NCBI GenBank assembly: GCA_017979445.1
Contig: CM030717.1
Location: 11,824,139 to 11,888,138 of the forward strand
Direction of reading: 5' to 3'
Source: Akebia trifoliata
Taxonomy: Eukaryota; Streptophyta; Magnoliopsida; Ranunculales; Lardizabalaceae
DNA length: 64,000 bases
Positions 1 through 9,881 of this stretch are shown here, one piece after another (the first letter of the stretch is position 1; each line of letters begins with the position of its first letter). The notes under the pieces are model-generated. The model was not told the origin of the DNA and did no database searches. It saw only the letters and a program-made list of their open reading frames with translations. A program made the translations under genes and the position numbers.

Positions 1-887
1 TTCGACGTACTCAACCCACAAGTGAAATTCGTACCAGCGACGATCCTCTCAAATGAAACCCCATTAATCTGATTGTTATAAAAATCTCGACTTCCCCAAC
101 AAATCACTGAACCATTCAATCTTCGAATGGCACAACTATGATTCAAACCCAATGCGAATGAAGAGAATTCGAAAGGCGACGAAGCAATTGGACCATCCAA
201 TTGCCCTGAATCATTCATCCCTCTACAAATTAAATACCCAGTAAGATTCAAACCACAAACATGAGAGACCCCAGCTACTAAATTAAACATCGAAATGTTC
301 CCAAATTGATTTTGAATCTCGTTCGCAATCGTACTATTACTCCCCCAACATCGAACCTTACTATCGTTCTTCAAAATTCCACACGAAAACCCTCTCCCAG
401 CCGTGATTGACTGGAACTGTTCGTCTCTAGTCAAATTTATTTTTTCATCTCCTCTCCACCAACATTTAGCGATTCCTGTACTGTTCTCTAACGCACAAAC
501 CTGATCTTCTCCTACCGTTAGATTTCTCAAACTAACGGTGTTATGGAAGTAGATCCGTTTGGGTTGAAAACTTGTGTTGGAAAATCCAGAATCCCAACAA
601 AGAAAGCTGAGTCCTCCAGACCTCAAACCACAGAAGAAATCTCGACCACCAGAGATCGATTCGTAAGAAATGTTAGGTTCAATATAGATTCTTCGACCAC
701 CTCTGTAACACTCGATCCTCTGATTCGGTTCTTCAGCTACGATTCCACAAACGGTTCCGGAACCGTAGCTGATGGCGATGGTAGAAGCTGAACCGAGACC
801 ATCAACGAACACGGATGGAAAGATAACGGCAGCAAGGACCAGTGTAACAGTAACGGTAACGGTGGTGGAGGGAGCGGTTATCCTCAT
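1..887 (-). CDS. CCR3: CRINKLY4-related receptor-like kinase (CCR3/CCR4 type), 5' part
   Basis: Reading the minus strand from the ATG at 887 gives 295 open codons that run off the left edge, so only the N-terminal ectodomain is visible. Residues 1 to about 30 look like a signal peptide (a TVTVTVTLVLAAVIF core followed by VDG). The rest is a run of crinkly (RCC1-like) repeats with the pattern xxCGL...xxCW: FFCGL/LCW, QVCAL/KCWW, FSCGIL/RCWG, HVCGL/ICRG, HSCAI/ICWG and FTCGL. Several NxS/NxT glycosylation sites are present. Known family members carry seven such repeats, a membrane helix and a cytosolic Ser/Thr kinase; the latter two must lie beyond position 1. No intron is seen, as expected for this family. 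The choice of CCR3 over CCR4 rests on the neighbouring phosphatase gene and on memory of Arabidopsis gene order, so the symbol is tentative while the family is firm. Confidence 0.88.
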   Translation of the reverse strand, partial: MRITAPSTTVTVTVTLVLAAVIFPSVFVDGLGSASTIAISYGSGTVCGIVAEEPNQRIECYRGGRRIYIEPNISYESISGGRDFFCGLRSGGLSFLCWDSGFSNTSFQPKRIYFHNTVSLRNLTVGEDQVCALENSTGIAKCWWRGDEKINLTRDEQFQSITAGRGFSCGILKNDSKVRCWGSNSTIANEIQNQFGNISMFNLVAGVSHVCGLNLTGYLICRGMNDSGQLDGPIASSPFEFSSFALGLNHSCAIRRLNGSVICWGSRDFYNNQINGVSFERIVAGTNFTCGLSTS

Positions 888-937
888 CTGACGAAGTGGG
901 ATTTAACGGCGTGAGTGAGGTCTGGTTTCTGCTTCAT
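884..937 (-). promoter_or_regulatory. 17-codon uORF overlapping the CCR start codon
   Basis: On the minus strand an upstream ATG at 937-935 opens a 17-codon frame (peptide MKQKPDLTHAVKSHFVR). Its TGA at 886-884 overlaps the main ATG at 887-885 in an ATGA arrangement. The frame differs from the receptor frame by two bases. Such an arrangement could reduce or couple initiation at the main start; that is inference, and the transcript start is not known. Confidence 0.5.
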
Positions 938-942
938 TGGCG

Positions 943-962
943 GAGAGAGAGAGAGAGAGAGA
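943..962. repeat. (GA)n / (CT)n microsatellite in the CCR leader
   Basis: Ten GA dinucleotides on the plus strand, read as CT repeats on the sense (minus) strand of the receptor gene, 56-75 bases upstream of its ATG. Pyrimidine dinucleotide tracts are common in plant 5' leaders. No other function is claimed. Confidence 0.85.
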
Positions 963-1033
963 TTTTCCTTTTTGATACAAAAAGGAGAGACTCTGAGAGA
1001 ATAATAGAGTCACGACGTAAGTGACCCGCGTGG

Positions 1034-1039
1034 CACGTG
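1034..1039. promoter_or_regulatory. G-box (CACGTG) in the CCR promoter
   Basis: A perfect palindromic CACGTG in the context GGCACGTGTA lies about 150 bp upstream of the CCR ATG. G-boxes with this flank bind plant bZIP and bHLH factors and resemble ABRE elements. Its position suits a proximal promoter, but a six-base site can occur by chance. Confidence 0.4.
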
Positions 1040-1468
1040 TAAAAAAGAAATAGCTGAAATGGTAATGGAAATGCAGATGAAATTAATCTGAAATTATAAT
1101 TTAAATGAAAGCTTACGGCGGCGAAACACAGAAAATGCGGGAGGTTTTTCGTAGTTTCGATCTATTTGGTCAAACACGTCGCAGACACATTAAGTCCAGC
1201 GAACCAAGTTCCATGAGAGAGAGACTGACAACTTCAACATGCGCTACTTGTGGGTATTCTAGTAATTTCCCATATATTTTCAAAATGACAAAAAAATCCT
1301 TCACATTGATGAATGATGATGATCATGGCATGGTGAGCATAGGGGTCCTGAATTTCGAGGCTTAGATTTTAAGTAAAAAACTTGACTCTTCACCTCTTTT
1401 CTCCACGTTGTATGTTTTATGGAATCAAAATGTAATTATGTGACTGTAATATTTTTGTTGGATCACTT

Positions 1469-1866
1469 AAATACCCTATGTCATTCCAGTATTTTTTTTT
1501 TTTAGAGTCGTGCTGGGGTGACACAGGATTTTTTGTGATTGTCACAATTCTGACGTGGAGATGTATACATAACCGTAGATGATTTTTACTCGTATCACGA
1601 GGAGATACATATATGATTATGTGCACATCCAACATTAGACTTGTGAGAATCACAATAAATACCATGTGTCATTCCAGCATTTTCCTTTTATTAGTTTCAT
1701 CATGAGTTGTGTTGGAGTGATAGCGCCAAATACTTTGTTTCACACTGTATTGATGTGGAGGTGTGCACGTTATAATATATGATTTTTACTCATATATTGA
1801 GAACAAACATCTATGGTTTCGTGCACATATCCACGCCAACGCAGTGTTTTATGTAATCACTTCAAC
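1469..1866. repeat. Degenerate tandem duplication, period about 190 bp
   Basis: Two diverged copies follow each other. Shared blocks are AATACC..ATGTCATTCCAG, a GTGTTGGAGTGA-like block, GATGTGGAGGTGT, ATGATTTTTACTC and GTGCACATCCA. They start near 1469 and 1657, and ATCAC-type borders recur near 1462, 1649 and 1857. No coding capacity or terminal structure was recognised. The surrounding stretch 1040-2330 holds nothing else that I can identify. Confidence 0.55.
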
Positions 1867-2331
1867 ATTTTTCCTGATAAATATATTCAACCATTTAATA
1901 AGTATGCATGCAGAATAAATGAAGTACATATCTTATCTTATTGAGATTTTTTTTTTGTACCGATTGAATTGTCGATCCTATTGTACATGAAAATTTTAAA
2001 AAATCTGAACTCACTCATCCTAGCCTTCACCTTTACCTTAAGATTGAGGATCCAATACAATATCATGTTCTTATAATAAAGGTAATGTGTCTACATAGTA
2101 CGTTTTTGTTGAAATTTGAAATATCTAGGACTCTTGACCAAATTGTGAATTCCAATAAAAATGTGCCATGTAGATCCCTTAATATTGTTATAGGAACGAG
2201 ACACAATTCTAGATAACAACTTTTACCTTACATGTCACAAGCATATTAGAGGGGTCTTTCACCTCTGAATTTGTCAACTTTTGGTCTTGGAGTTATCATT
2301 TTTCTATTGGAAACAACAGTCAATTATTTTT

Positions 2332-2585
2332 GCTCCTACAATATGTTTAAAAAACGAGTCCTGATAATATGACTCGCTAAGCGGCATGCTTAATCGACTC
2401 CCTGCCGTGGACAAGTTTGGGAATCGTAGATCTATACGACTCGAGATACATTGCTCCCTCAAGATACACTTTTTATGGGAAAGTGTGATCGTGTATCCCG
2501 AGACATACAAATCTACTGTTCGATTGAGTATGCCCCTTGATGAGTCATATTATCACGACTCTTAAAAAATATGATTGAGACTAGT
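2332..2585. mobile_element. Inverted-repeat MITE-like element, about 250 bp
   Basis: The left part (2339-2400) and the reverse complement of the right part (2517-2575) match closely, sharing blocks such as GATAATATGACTC, TTTAAAAAACGAGTC versus TTTTTTAAGAGTC, and GCATGCTTAATCGA versus GCATACTCAATCGA. The match continues inward (GTAGATCTATACGACTCGAGATACA versus its diverged mirror), so each arm is about 100 bp and the element folds on itself. No clear target-site duplication was found, so the class is open. Confidence 0.6.
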
Positions 2586-3521
2586 TAGATTCAAACATTT
2601 CTTTTATAATGGTTTTTACACGCGCTAATTATTAGGTGGATCAAAGGCTATTAACTTTTCTTCTACCGTTGGATCAGCATACACAAAATATATCGATGGC
2701 TGTGATCCTCTTGAATGAGTCTCCGCTGCTCATCTACTTCATGCATGGCACGTCTCTTAATATTATAAGACCCGGTTTAAAGTTTGAATCTCTGTGAGGG
2801 AGTCAATGGAGTTCCAGATAAAATACTGTGAATTCTCAAAAATCTTCTAATCTTCCATGAAAATGACCGGAAACTCCCTTTCTCCCTGTCAAATTATGTG
2901 CCTTTTGCGATTGGACCAAGTCCACCGTACAACCACTCATTGCTATTTTTCTTTATCATTAAAATTTCAGTTTTGAAGAGGAATTAATGATTATTGTTTC
3001 TCCTATGGAATGAAATTTTGGATGATTTACACACACACCCTCTAAATTTGATGAATTTGTTTAGACAACCATTGTTTTGAAACTTATGACATGTCCCTTG
3101 ACATCAGTATTCTTTAAGATAATTATTTAAAATGACCTAAATACTCCCTTATTCAATCTGGAATAAAAAATCTTTGATTTCCTTTCCAAATCAATCATCT
3201 TCAAGCTCTTAAACCTCTATACTGGATTTCTTTTACATTGTGTTTGGATTGTTAAGTGGTGAGAGAAGAGAAAAAATAATGAATTTTTTTCTTCATTAAA
3301 GAAATTAAAATTGGTTTTGCATAGAAGAATTAAGAGATTTTTTTTATTTTTTCTTAGAAGTGAAGAAGAAGGCATTGAGGTCATTTTCAAATTAATCTAT
3401 CACGAGAGATTAAGGTCAACGGATATGTTATCCGCTTGGAAAAATATAAAAGGAAGTAAACGTGGAGGGGTATGTGCAAAGCACTCTAAATTTTTTAAAG
3501 AATTAAGAATGCTAAAGAGAA

Positions 3522-3553
<32 letters not shown>

Positions 3554-3786
3554 GGCCTTCGTTGTTTCTTGGAGCCCAACATTTACCTTCTTCCCAGACC
3601 CCACTCACAAATTATTTTGGATTATTTGTGTTGTATCTAATATTGTACATAAAATAATAATAAAAATTATTTTTTATATTATTTTAATGACTAAAATGAG
3701 TCCACTGGTGAGAGTTATTAATTGACTTGACATGTCAACATCCAAGTCAAGTCAAATTTTGGTTTTAGGACATTGTTTGGGATAAA
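2586..3786. other. Intergenic, no gene recognised
   Basis: AT-rich spacer. The only distinct feature is an (AAT)n microsatellite at 3524-3551. The short open frames here (for example 3311-3526) have low-complexity translations and no recognisable domain, so I do not call genes. Confidence 0.6.
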
Positions 3787-3897
3787 GGCATTACTAAATC
3801 TCGTCCATCGTCAAAAAATTCTCGAGATACAAAAAAAAAAGACCTTAGGGTTTGTAACTCAAGGTCTTTTTGATGGTGGATGAGAATTAGTAAGGCA
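3787..3897. repeat. Small foldback hairpin with an inner stem
   Basis: Arms 3787-3817 and 3867-3897 are inverted copies (GGCATTACTAAATCTCGTCC against its mirror, a few mismatches). A second inner stem, AAAAAGACCTT with AAGGTCTTTTT, lies between and partly overlaps them. The total is about 111 bp. It could be a very small MITE; no TSD was recognised. Confidence 0.55.
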
Positions 3898-4087
3898 TTT
3901 TTTCCTCACTATCACGATACGGTTAGTTAGATTTAAAAAAATTGGGAAAATTTTGACGAATATAAAAAAAAATGATATTTTTGACTTTCATAAAGTTAAT
4001 TGTCATCTTTAATTTCCAAATCCTATCTTGTTATTGACATTTGAATGTGAAAGTAAACAAAAAAAAATTAGAGTAAAAGGTAGAAAT

Positions 4088-4278
4088 TAGGAGTGACGAT
4101 CTCAACATGACTCGCAAATACAACATGAAGGTAGTGGGTTTGGGTCAAGCCTAATTAGGTTTGGGTCATAATAATATCAATTTTTCTAACACAATTATTA
4201 AATGGATTGGGTTTGGGTTCTGGATGTTAACCCACCTGACCCGTTTAGACAGTTGTTCGGTTACTAACGTATTATTAT

Positions 4279-4311
<33 letters not shown>

Positions 4312-5080
4312 TATATATATATCAATAATTATTTCAGAATTTTTTAAATTACTCATATTTTTTCTAGAATTTTCTAAAAAATTTTCATAATACATTTTAT
4401 TTTATCAATTCTATAATATATGAAGAGTGTTTTAAGATATTTTTAAATTAATAAATGGTTAAGCTTTAGTTTATGAAAGAAAAAATAAATTTCTTAATAA
4501 GTTATTTATTTATATTTATATCATTTTACTTCATTTTTTTATATTAAAATCTAGAGATATGTAGTGTTTGATTTTTACTATTGACAAAATGACCATCAAT
4601 AAGATTTTAGATCTTCCCAAATAAGGCTATTATGTCTCATGTGACAATAAGATTCACTTTGCTGAGCCAACAACAACAACAACAACAACAATAATAATAA
4701 CATTGAAAAACACTTTCTTTACTAAGTAAGGAAAGTTTTCTAACCACATCACCTTATGACATCCAAAAACATGATCTTATGCCACATGGTTGTAAAAGAT
4801 AAAATTCTACAAATTTTGAAAAATAAAAGTTATTTTGCCCAATTGAATTTAGTTTACGGTTGTGTAACTTTATTTTTAGTAATTATATTTTATTTTTGGT
4901 GGTGGAAATGAAACTTATTTTTTTAAAATAAAGATTAGAATTTTATTAAATAAGTTATATATGGGTTGAGTCAGGTATACCTATTTACAAATGAGTTGGG
5001 TTTGGATTTGGTAAATTTTTATAATACCTTCACCTCAACATGACCCGAACACGATCCAACCCGACCCATTGCCACCCCTA
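4088..5080. mobile_element. Non-autonomous hAT element with perfect 8-bp TSD
   Basis: The element begins TAGGAGTGACGATCTCAACA and ends with the mirror of TAGGGGTGGCAATGGGTCGG, the terminal style of plant hAT MITEs. It is flanked on both sides by an identical GTAGAAAT (4080-4087 and 5081-5088), a hAT-type 8-bp target duplication. It is 993 bp and has no transposase frame. Inside are GGGTTTGGGTC-type subterminal repeats, a (TA)n tract at about 4278-4321, a (CAA)n tract at about 4670-4690, and a 150-bp block (about 4708-4862) with a diverged relative at 57052-57215. Confidence 0.82.
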
Positions 5081-5361
5081 GTAGAAATGTTATCATATTT
5101 GGCAATTAATCAATTAATTTGTTAATCCATCAATTTAATTGGTCATTCCCTTAATTAGAGAATTTTACACATTTTGGAAAAATTCAAAGAATTTTTTTAC
5201 TTTGAGTTTTTTTTTTTTTTTTCTTTCTTTCTAAGGACTAAATTTTCGAACATGTCACAAATTCACGGAACATAGCATACCTTACAAACACATGAAAATA
5301 ATTGAAGTTACTCCATACATGTTTAGACCTTTACAAAGTTTACAAACCAATTTTTATTTAG

Positions 5362-6603
5362 AAGAAAAATTACTTAGAGGATCCTGGCGGAGAGGTTTCT
5401 TTTTAAATAGTCCCTAAGTTTTGAGTAGTGTCTTAATAGTCAATTTAGTAAACCTATCATTTCTTAATGGTTCCAGAGCCTCATCTAATATTATAATGGA
5501 TTGTGAAATACCTAAACTACCATTTTCTCATCTTCTTCGTGTATTTGGGGTTCCAATAGAGATGTCGATCAATTTTGACAAAATTTTTTTTTTTTTGCCA
5601 CAACTAACGAATGGAGAATGAATACTTTTGATTAAAATATTTAAATGTATTTTTTTCGAGTTCATCATAACTTTTTATAAGGAGTGTCCATTTCACAACT
5701 ATAACATATGCATTTTAGGTATTTCAATAATATCTATCTAGTATTGTAGTCGAAAAAATGAGAGAAAAAGAATCTCATTTACAATGTCGAGTTCAACACT
5801 TTTATTGTCAAATTCAACATTTTATTGTCTAGTTCACCATTTTTTTTTTGTTGAGTTTAATATTTTAATTTATTATCGAGTTCATTACTTAGTGTCAAGT
5901 TCACTACTTTTTATTGTTGAGTGCAATATTTTAATTTATTGTCGAGATCACTACTTATTGTCAAGTCTAATATTTTAATTTATTGTCGAGTTTGCCGCTT
6001 GGTGTTGAGTTCACCACTTTTTATTAAATAAAAAGTGATGAACTAGACAACAAATAAAAATGTTGTACTCAACAATAAAAAGTGGTGAACACGACAATAA
6101 AAATGTTGAATTTGATAATAAAAGTGGTGAACAAGACATTGTAAATGTGATATATTTTTTTTCCCCGACTACAATATTGGATAAACTTTCTCGAAATACC
6201 AAAATGCATATGCTCAGATAAAAAAACCAAGACAAAATCTTCAAAAAAGATTAAAATCTCAACTTCATTATTCTTTTTATGTTATAAATCGTTGAAATAA
6301 ATCGAACAAATACATTCAAATATTCAAAATTAATAGTATTTATTCTCCATTTGTCATTCACGATAAAAACAAATCGTTAGAATTAATTGCAATCCCCATT
6401 GGAAACCCCAAGTGTGTGAAGAAGACAAGAAAATGGTACTTTAGGTATTTCACAAACCATTATAATGTGAGATGAGGCCCACGGACCATTAAGAAAAGAA
6501 AAGTTTATTAAATAAACTATTAATACACTACCCAAAACTTAGGGACTATTTAGAAAGAAACCCCTCTGTCCCCTCCGTTAGGGTCTTTTAAATAATTTTC
6601 CTT
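5362..6603. mobile_element. Large foldback (long inverted-repeat) element, 1.24 kb
   Basis: Almost the whole interval is one long inverted repeat. Outer arms match well: TAAATAGTCCCTAAGTTTTG at 5405 mirrors 6535-6554, followed by mirrored blocks CCTCATCT, ATTATAATGG, TTGTGAAATACCTAAA, TACCATTTTCT, TTGGGGTT and CATATGCATTTT. The arms continue inward through short tandem units of the type GTTCACCACTTTTTATTGT to a near-perfect palindromic centre at about 6009-6043. Each arm is roughly 600 bp, with indels of up to about 90 bp. There is no transposase. This matches foldback-type or long-TIR MITEs; I found no clean TSD, so the superfamily is open. Confidence 0.75.
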
Positions 6604-7196
6604 TTTTAATATCTCATATCTCATTTAGCCATTAACCAAGCTATCTCTTCATCCATTTCAATTAACAAGGGCTACAAAAATGGCCAAGTAGTTCATCAAT
6701 ATAAATTCATATGTATAATGTTTTTATTTGTTTATAATACAAATATTTCACCAAATGTGGCACACCTTAAAGAACATAACAATTTTTGTATAAAGGTGCT
6801 CCTCCATACATGTCTGGACTTGTTTGTGGGTCCCCAGATGAAGATCTCCTCACAAAACAGCACATACATTATTGTTTAAATTAATCCTACCAACTATTTG
6901 GCTCGAATTTTCGATGAAAAGATGTCTTTTTGGACTTTTAATTGACTTCAATATGATTTTTTCAAATTCAAATTTTTGACAAAGATGACAATGTGGAACA
7001 TGGTTGATTATCTCCACGTAATATCAAGCTCCTATGTAAAAATCTATATAATAAAGGGTTTTGTTAATGTGTACCCTTAAGGCACAAATTAAAGTGGAGT
7101 AAATACACTTTGGAAATTGGAATCTGAGGGTATTTTGATGGAAAAAAAAAAATTAAGGGTATTTTTTTTGTGTGTGTACAAAATCCAATTTTCTAA

Positions 7197-7838
7197 GGAT
7201 ATGTTTGATTGTATGGAAAGTGACTTTTCATGGAATTTGAAATCCATAAAAAAAATAATGGTGAAAATTAGGTAGGGTTGAAAAAGTAAATTCCATTATT
7301 TGATTTTACTTGGATAAAATATCTGAGGAAGATGAAAAAGAACAAGAAAACGAAGAGAAGGAGAGGAGGGTGAGAAAGGAGATGTGAGGAGATGGAAAGG
7401 CTTGGAGTGGAGAAGAAGATGCTTGAGAAATGATAAGAGAGAGGAGGGAGGGGGGAAGGAGGATGTGGTGGTGGTGGCGACGAGAGTTAGTGAGGAAGAA
7501 GATGAGGGAATGTGGTGAGAGAGTGAGAGAGAGAGAGAGGGGTTGCCAGAGATGGTAATGATGGGGACAATGATAGTGACGACGTCGATGTTAGTGTGAT
7601 GGTGGCTATGGTAGTGGTAAGGAAGAAGAAGAATATGATATTTTGGAGATGAAAAATATGGGTTGATTTCACTTTCCCACCCATATGGGCGGAAAAGTGA
7701 AATCTATGTTTTAGTAGATTTTTTGATTGGAATGGAAAATTAATTTTCATAAAAAAATACAATCAAACATATGAAAAATGTCATTTTCCATGGAAATTGA
7801 TTTTTCACCATATTTTCCATGTGCAATCTAACATATCC
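7197..7838. mobile_element. Tourist-like (PIF/Harbinger) MITE, copy 1
   Basis: Terminal inverted repeats GGATATGTTTGATTG are flanked by TAA on both sides (7194-7196 and 7839-7841), the TWA target duplication of PIF/Harbinger. The 642-bp element has a relative at 49422-50090 with the same ends and the same internal plan: subterminal TGGAAAATGACATTTT-type repeats and a central purine-rich (GA/GAA/GAG) tract. Open frames through the purine tract are low complexity and are not genes. Confidence 0.82.
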
Positions 7839-9370
7839 TAAATTATATTTATTCACTTTAACTTGTACCCTTAAGAAAACACTATAATAAAATACAATAG
7901 TTCACTTCCCAATGTTCAGCCTCTTATAAGTAAGGGTGGAGATTTAATCACTCCATGGCACTCTCACGGACACTTATCAACTTTATTTCCTTTTCTCTTT
8001 TTTACTATCTTATCCAATTTAATTGTTTTTCTCGTCTTCCCCTTTTTTTCAGTAGTACCCCTACCTCTTTATTGTCTTTCATGTTTTAACCCCAAAGAAG
8101 TGTATATTCTAGGGTTTGATGAGTAGCCTAAGGCCTCTACCTAAGCCTAAACCTAATTTTAATCGGATTATACTTTCTACTCCCAAGCCCAACAGAATAC
8201 TTGAAAATTATCTCCCAAACTTGATTCGAAGAAGGGTGGAGCCCATTCAGCTCATATATGTGTGTGACCTGAGGCCCCAGACCAAGTCCATTATAATTTA
8301 CAACTTTTATTCTTATTGGGTCCGAACCCAATCTGAAGCTTAAGTACCTCCAAGATTGGCCCAAAGCCTAGTTGAGTCCGTCTGATGACTCAGATCAGTT
8401 TGGATAAGCCCAAATTGCCGCCTAACACTGGCCTTGTTTTGGGCTTGAAATTGTCAGGTTGTCATTAGATGGAGTGGTCTTGTGCCTACCAGGGCAATCA
8501 ATGAATCGGATCATACCCAAAATTGGATCCGTTCCAATAAATTTGGTTCTTGATTGAGAATTCGGATATGATAAGGATCCAATCAAATATCTTATCGGAT
8601 CATTTATGGATCAAGCACAACCCAATCCTACAGGGAGTTGGTAAAATATGGGGAAATTGTATTATATTTTGTTTATTTAGATTTTATACATGAAATCAGA
8701 ATTGATCTTGTTTGGATCCAATCCAATTGTTTTCGTTTGGATCCTAATATTAGGGTTACAACTTTTGCCGGCTGACCTGAACTCAACCCGATTGATGGGC
8801 GAGCTTGGGCCAAGTTTATGTAGAAGATGAGTTGAGCCTGTGTTAGAATATCTCAACCTAATTTCAAATTGGGTTGAGCTCCGGTCGAGGTTACATGCAA
8901 CCCTACTCATCTTGACCCAATGCTATATACTAATATAGCAATATTTTTTTATTTCATCTTATTATTATGACTTGTGGATAATTAGTTAATATTAATGTGA
9001 GCTTTTGCTTAGTATGATTTATCTAAATATTATCTCAATGATGGATTTGAAGGTTTTTTGCAATTTTATTTACTAATAATTTTATTTTTGGTGTTATATA
9101 TATATATTTTTTAATATAAAATTTATTTGTTAATCGAAACAAAATTAGTGTTATATAATGAACCCAAGCAGACAAAACGGCCCAAATTACCTAACTCGGA
9201 TTAACCTGAACTTAACCCAATTTTAGAAGATCAAGCTTAGGTTAGTGAGCTTAGGCCCAATGATTGGGTTGAGCCTAGGTTTACCTCCCAACACGTGCAG
9301 GTTAGTATTAAGTTCCAAATTCCAATAAACAAGCTCAATCTAACAGTGTTCAATCAGATTTGTGTCCGAT
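7839..9370. other. Intergenic, degenerate repeats, no gene
   Basis: Contains stretches of ACCCAACCCGA/TTGGGTTGAGC-type sequence, often seen inside plant non-autonomous elements. A possible short element at about 8751-8904 has ends TAGGGTTACA and TAGGGTTGCA but no matching TSD. Overlapping open frames on both strands at 8116-8364 have no recognisable domain. Confidence 0.5.
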
Positions 9371-9525
9371 AGGTTCCGGATCCTATCATTATTAGATTGG
9401 TCCCAGATGGACCCTATCAGATCCATTGACAGGCCGACCGGACAAGTGTCTGATCCAATCCTCTTATCAGAAAGGTTCCGGTTCAAATCATTATTGGATT
9501 GGTCCCAGATCAATCCGATCCGCTC
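9371..9525. repeat. Imperfect direct repeat, period 102 bp, in the symplekin promoter
   Basis: Two units start with AGGTTCCGG at 9371 and 9473 and share ATCATTATTxGATTGGTCCCAGAT. The second copy ends about 140 bp upstream of the symplekin ATG, so it may lie in the promoter or early leader. GATCC/TCAGATC motifs recur between the units. Confidence 0.65.
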
Positions 9526-9653
9526 CAGTGATATCCGTACCCCCCCCCATAGCCCGTTCCACATCATATCGTTCTCCCAAACTGACATGATTCTCTAATC
9601 TTCCATTCTTTCTTAGAAGCAACTCCTTTCGCCACTGTAACAACTCAACAAGA

Positions 9654-9662
9654 TTAGGGTTT
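9654..9662. promoter_or_regulatory. telo-box (TTAGGGTTT / AAACCCTAA) next to the symplekin ATG
   Basis: A perfect telo-box sits 5 bases before the ATG at 9667. Telo-boxes near transcription starts are a known feature of many plant housekeeping, translation and RNA-processing genes and can bind Myb-type telomere-repeat factors. Here it is within the 5' leader. Confidence 0.5.
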
Positions 9663-9666
9663 CGAA

Positions 9667-9881
9667 ATGGTGGGAATGATGGCCAAGACCTCGAGAGAGG
9701 AGGCCGCGAGTCTCCTGAACTCGATCAATTTCTCTACGAACAAACCCTCGAAGCTCGAACATTTGTGTCAATTAAAGCAAGTTTTGTTGCAGAGAGATCC
9801 TTCTTTGCTACAGGAGTTCGTCCCTCGTCTCCTCGATTTGCGGACTGATCGGTTTAGCCCAATTCGAAAATCTCTCGCAGA
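9667..9881 (+). CDS. ESP4: Symplekin exon 1
   Basis: Codes for residues 1-71 plus two bases: MVGMMAKTS, then [27 protein letters not shown] and the first HEAT helices ending KSLAE. The donor is GCAGA|GTATGC. Joined to exon 2 it completes a GAG codon and reads KSLAE-MIGEIGL, matching the family. The open frame continues about 130 bases into the intron, but that extension ([10 protein letters not shown]) is not conserved. Confidence 0.9.

Noticed and set aside
4278..4321. Long (TA)n tract as a possible structural signal
   Set aside because: Ordinary microsatellite inside the hAT element; no evidence of function.
7487..7762. Minus-strand open frame rich in Ser/Thr/Leu
   Set aside because: Same purine-tract artefact in the other Tourist MITE copy.
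8751..8904. Possible small hAT-like element
   Set aside because: Ends are similar (TAGGGTTACA / TAGGGTTGCA) but flanks do not form a TSD and the inner match is weak.
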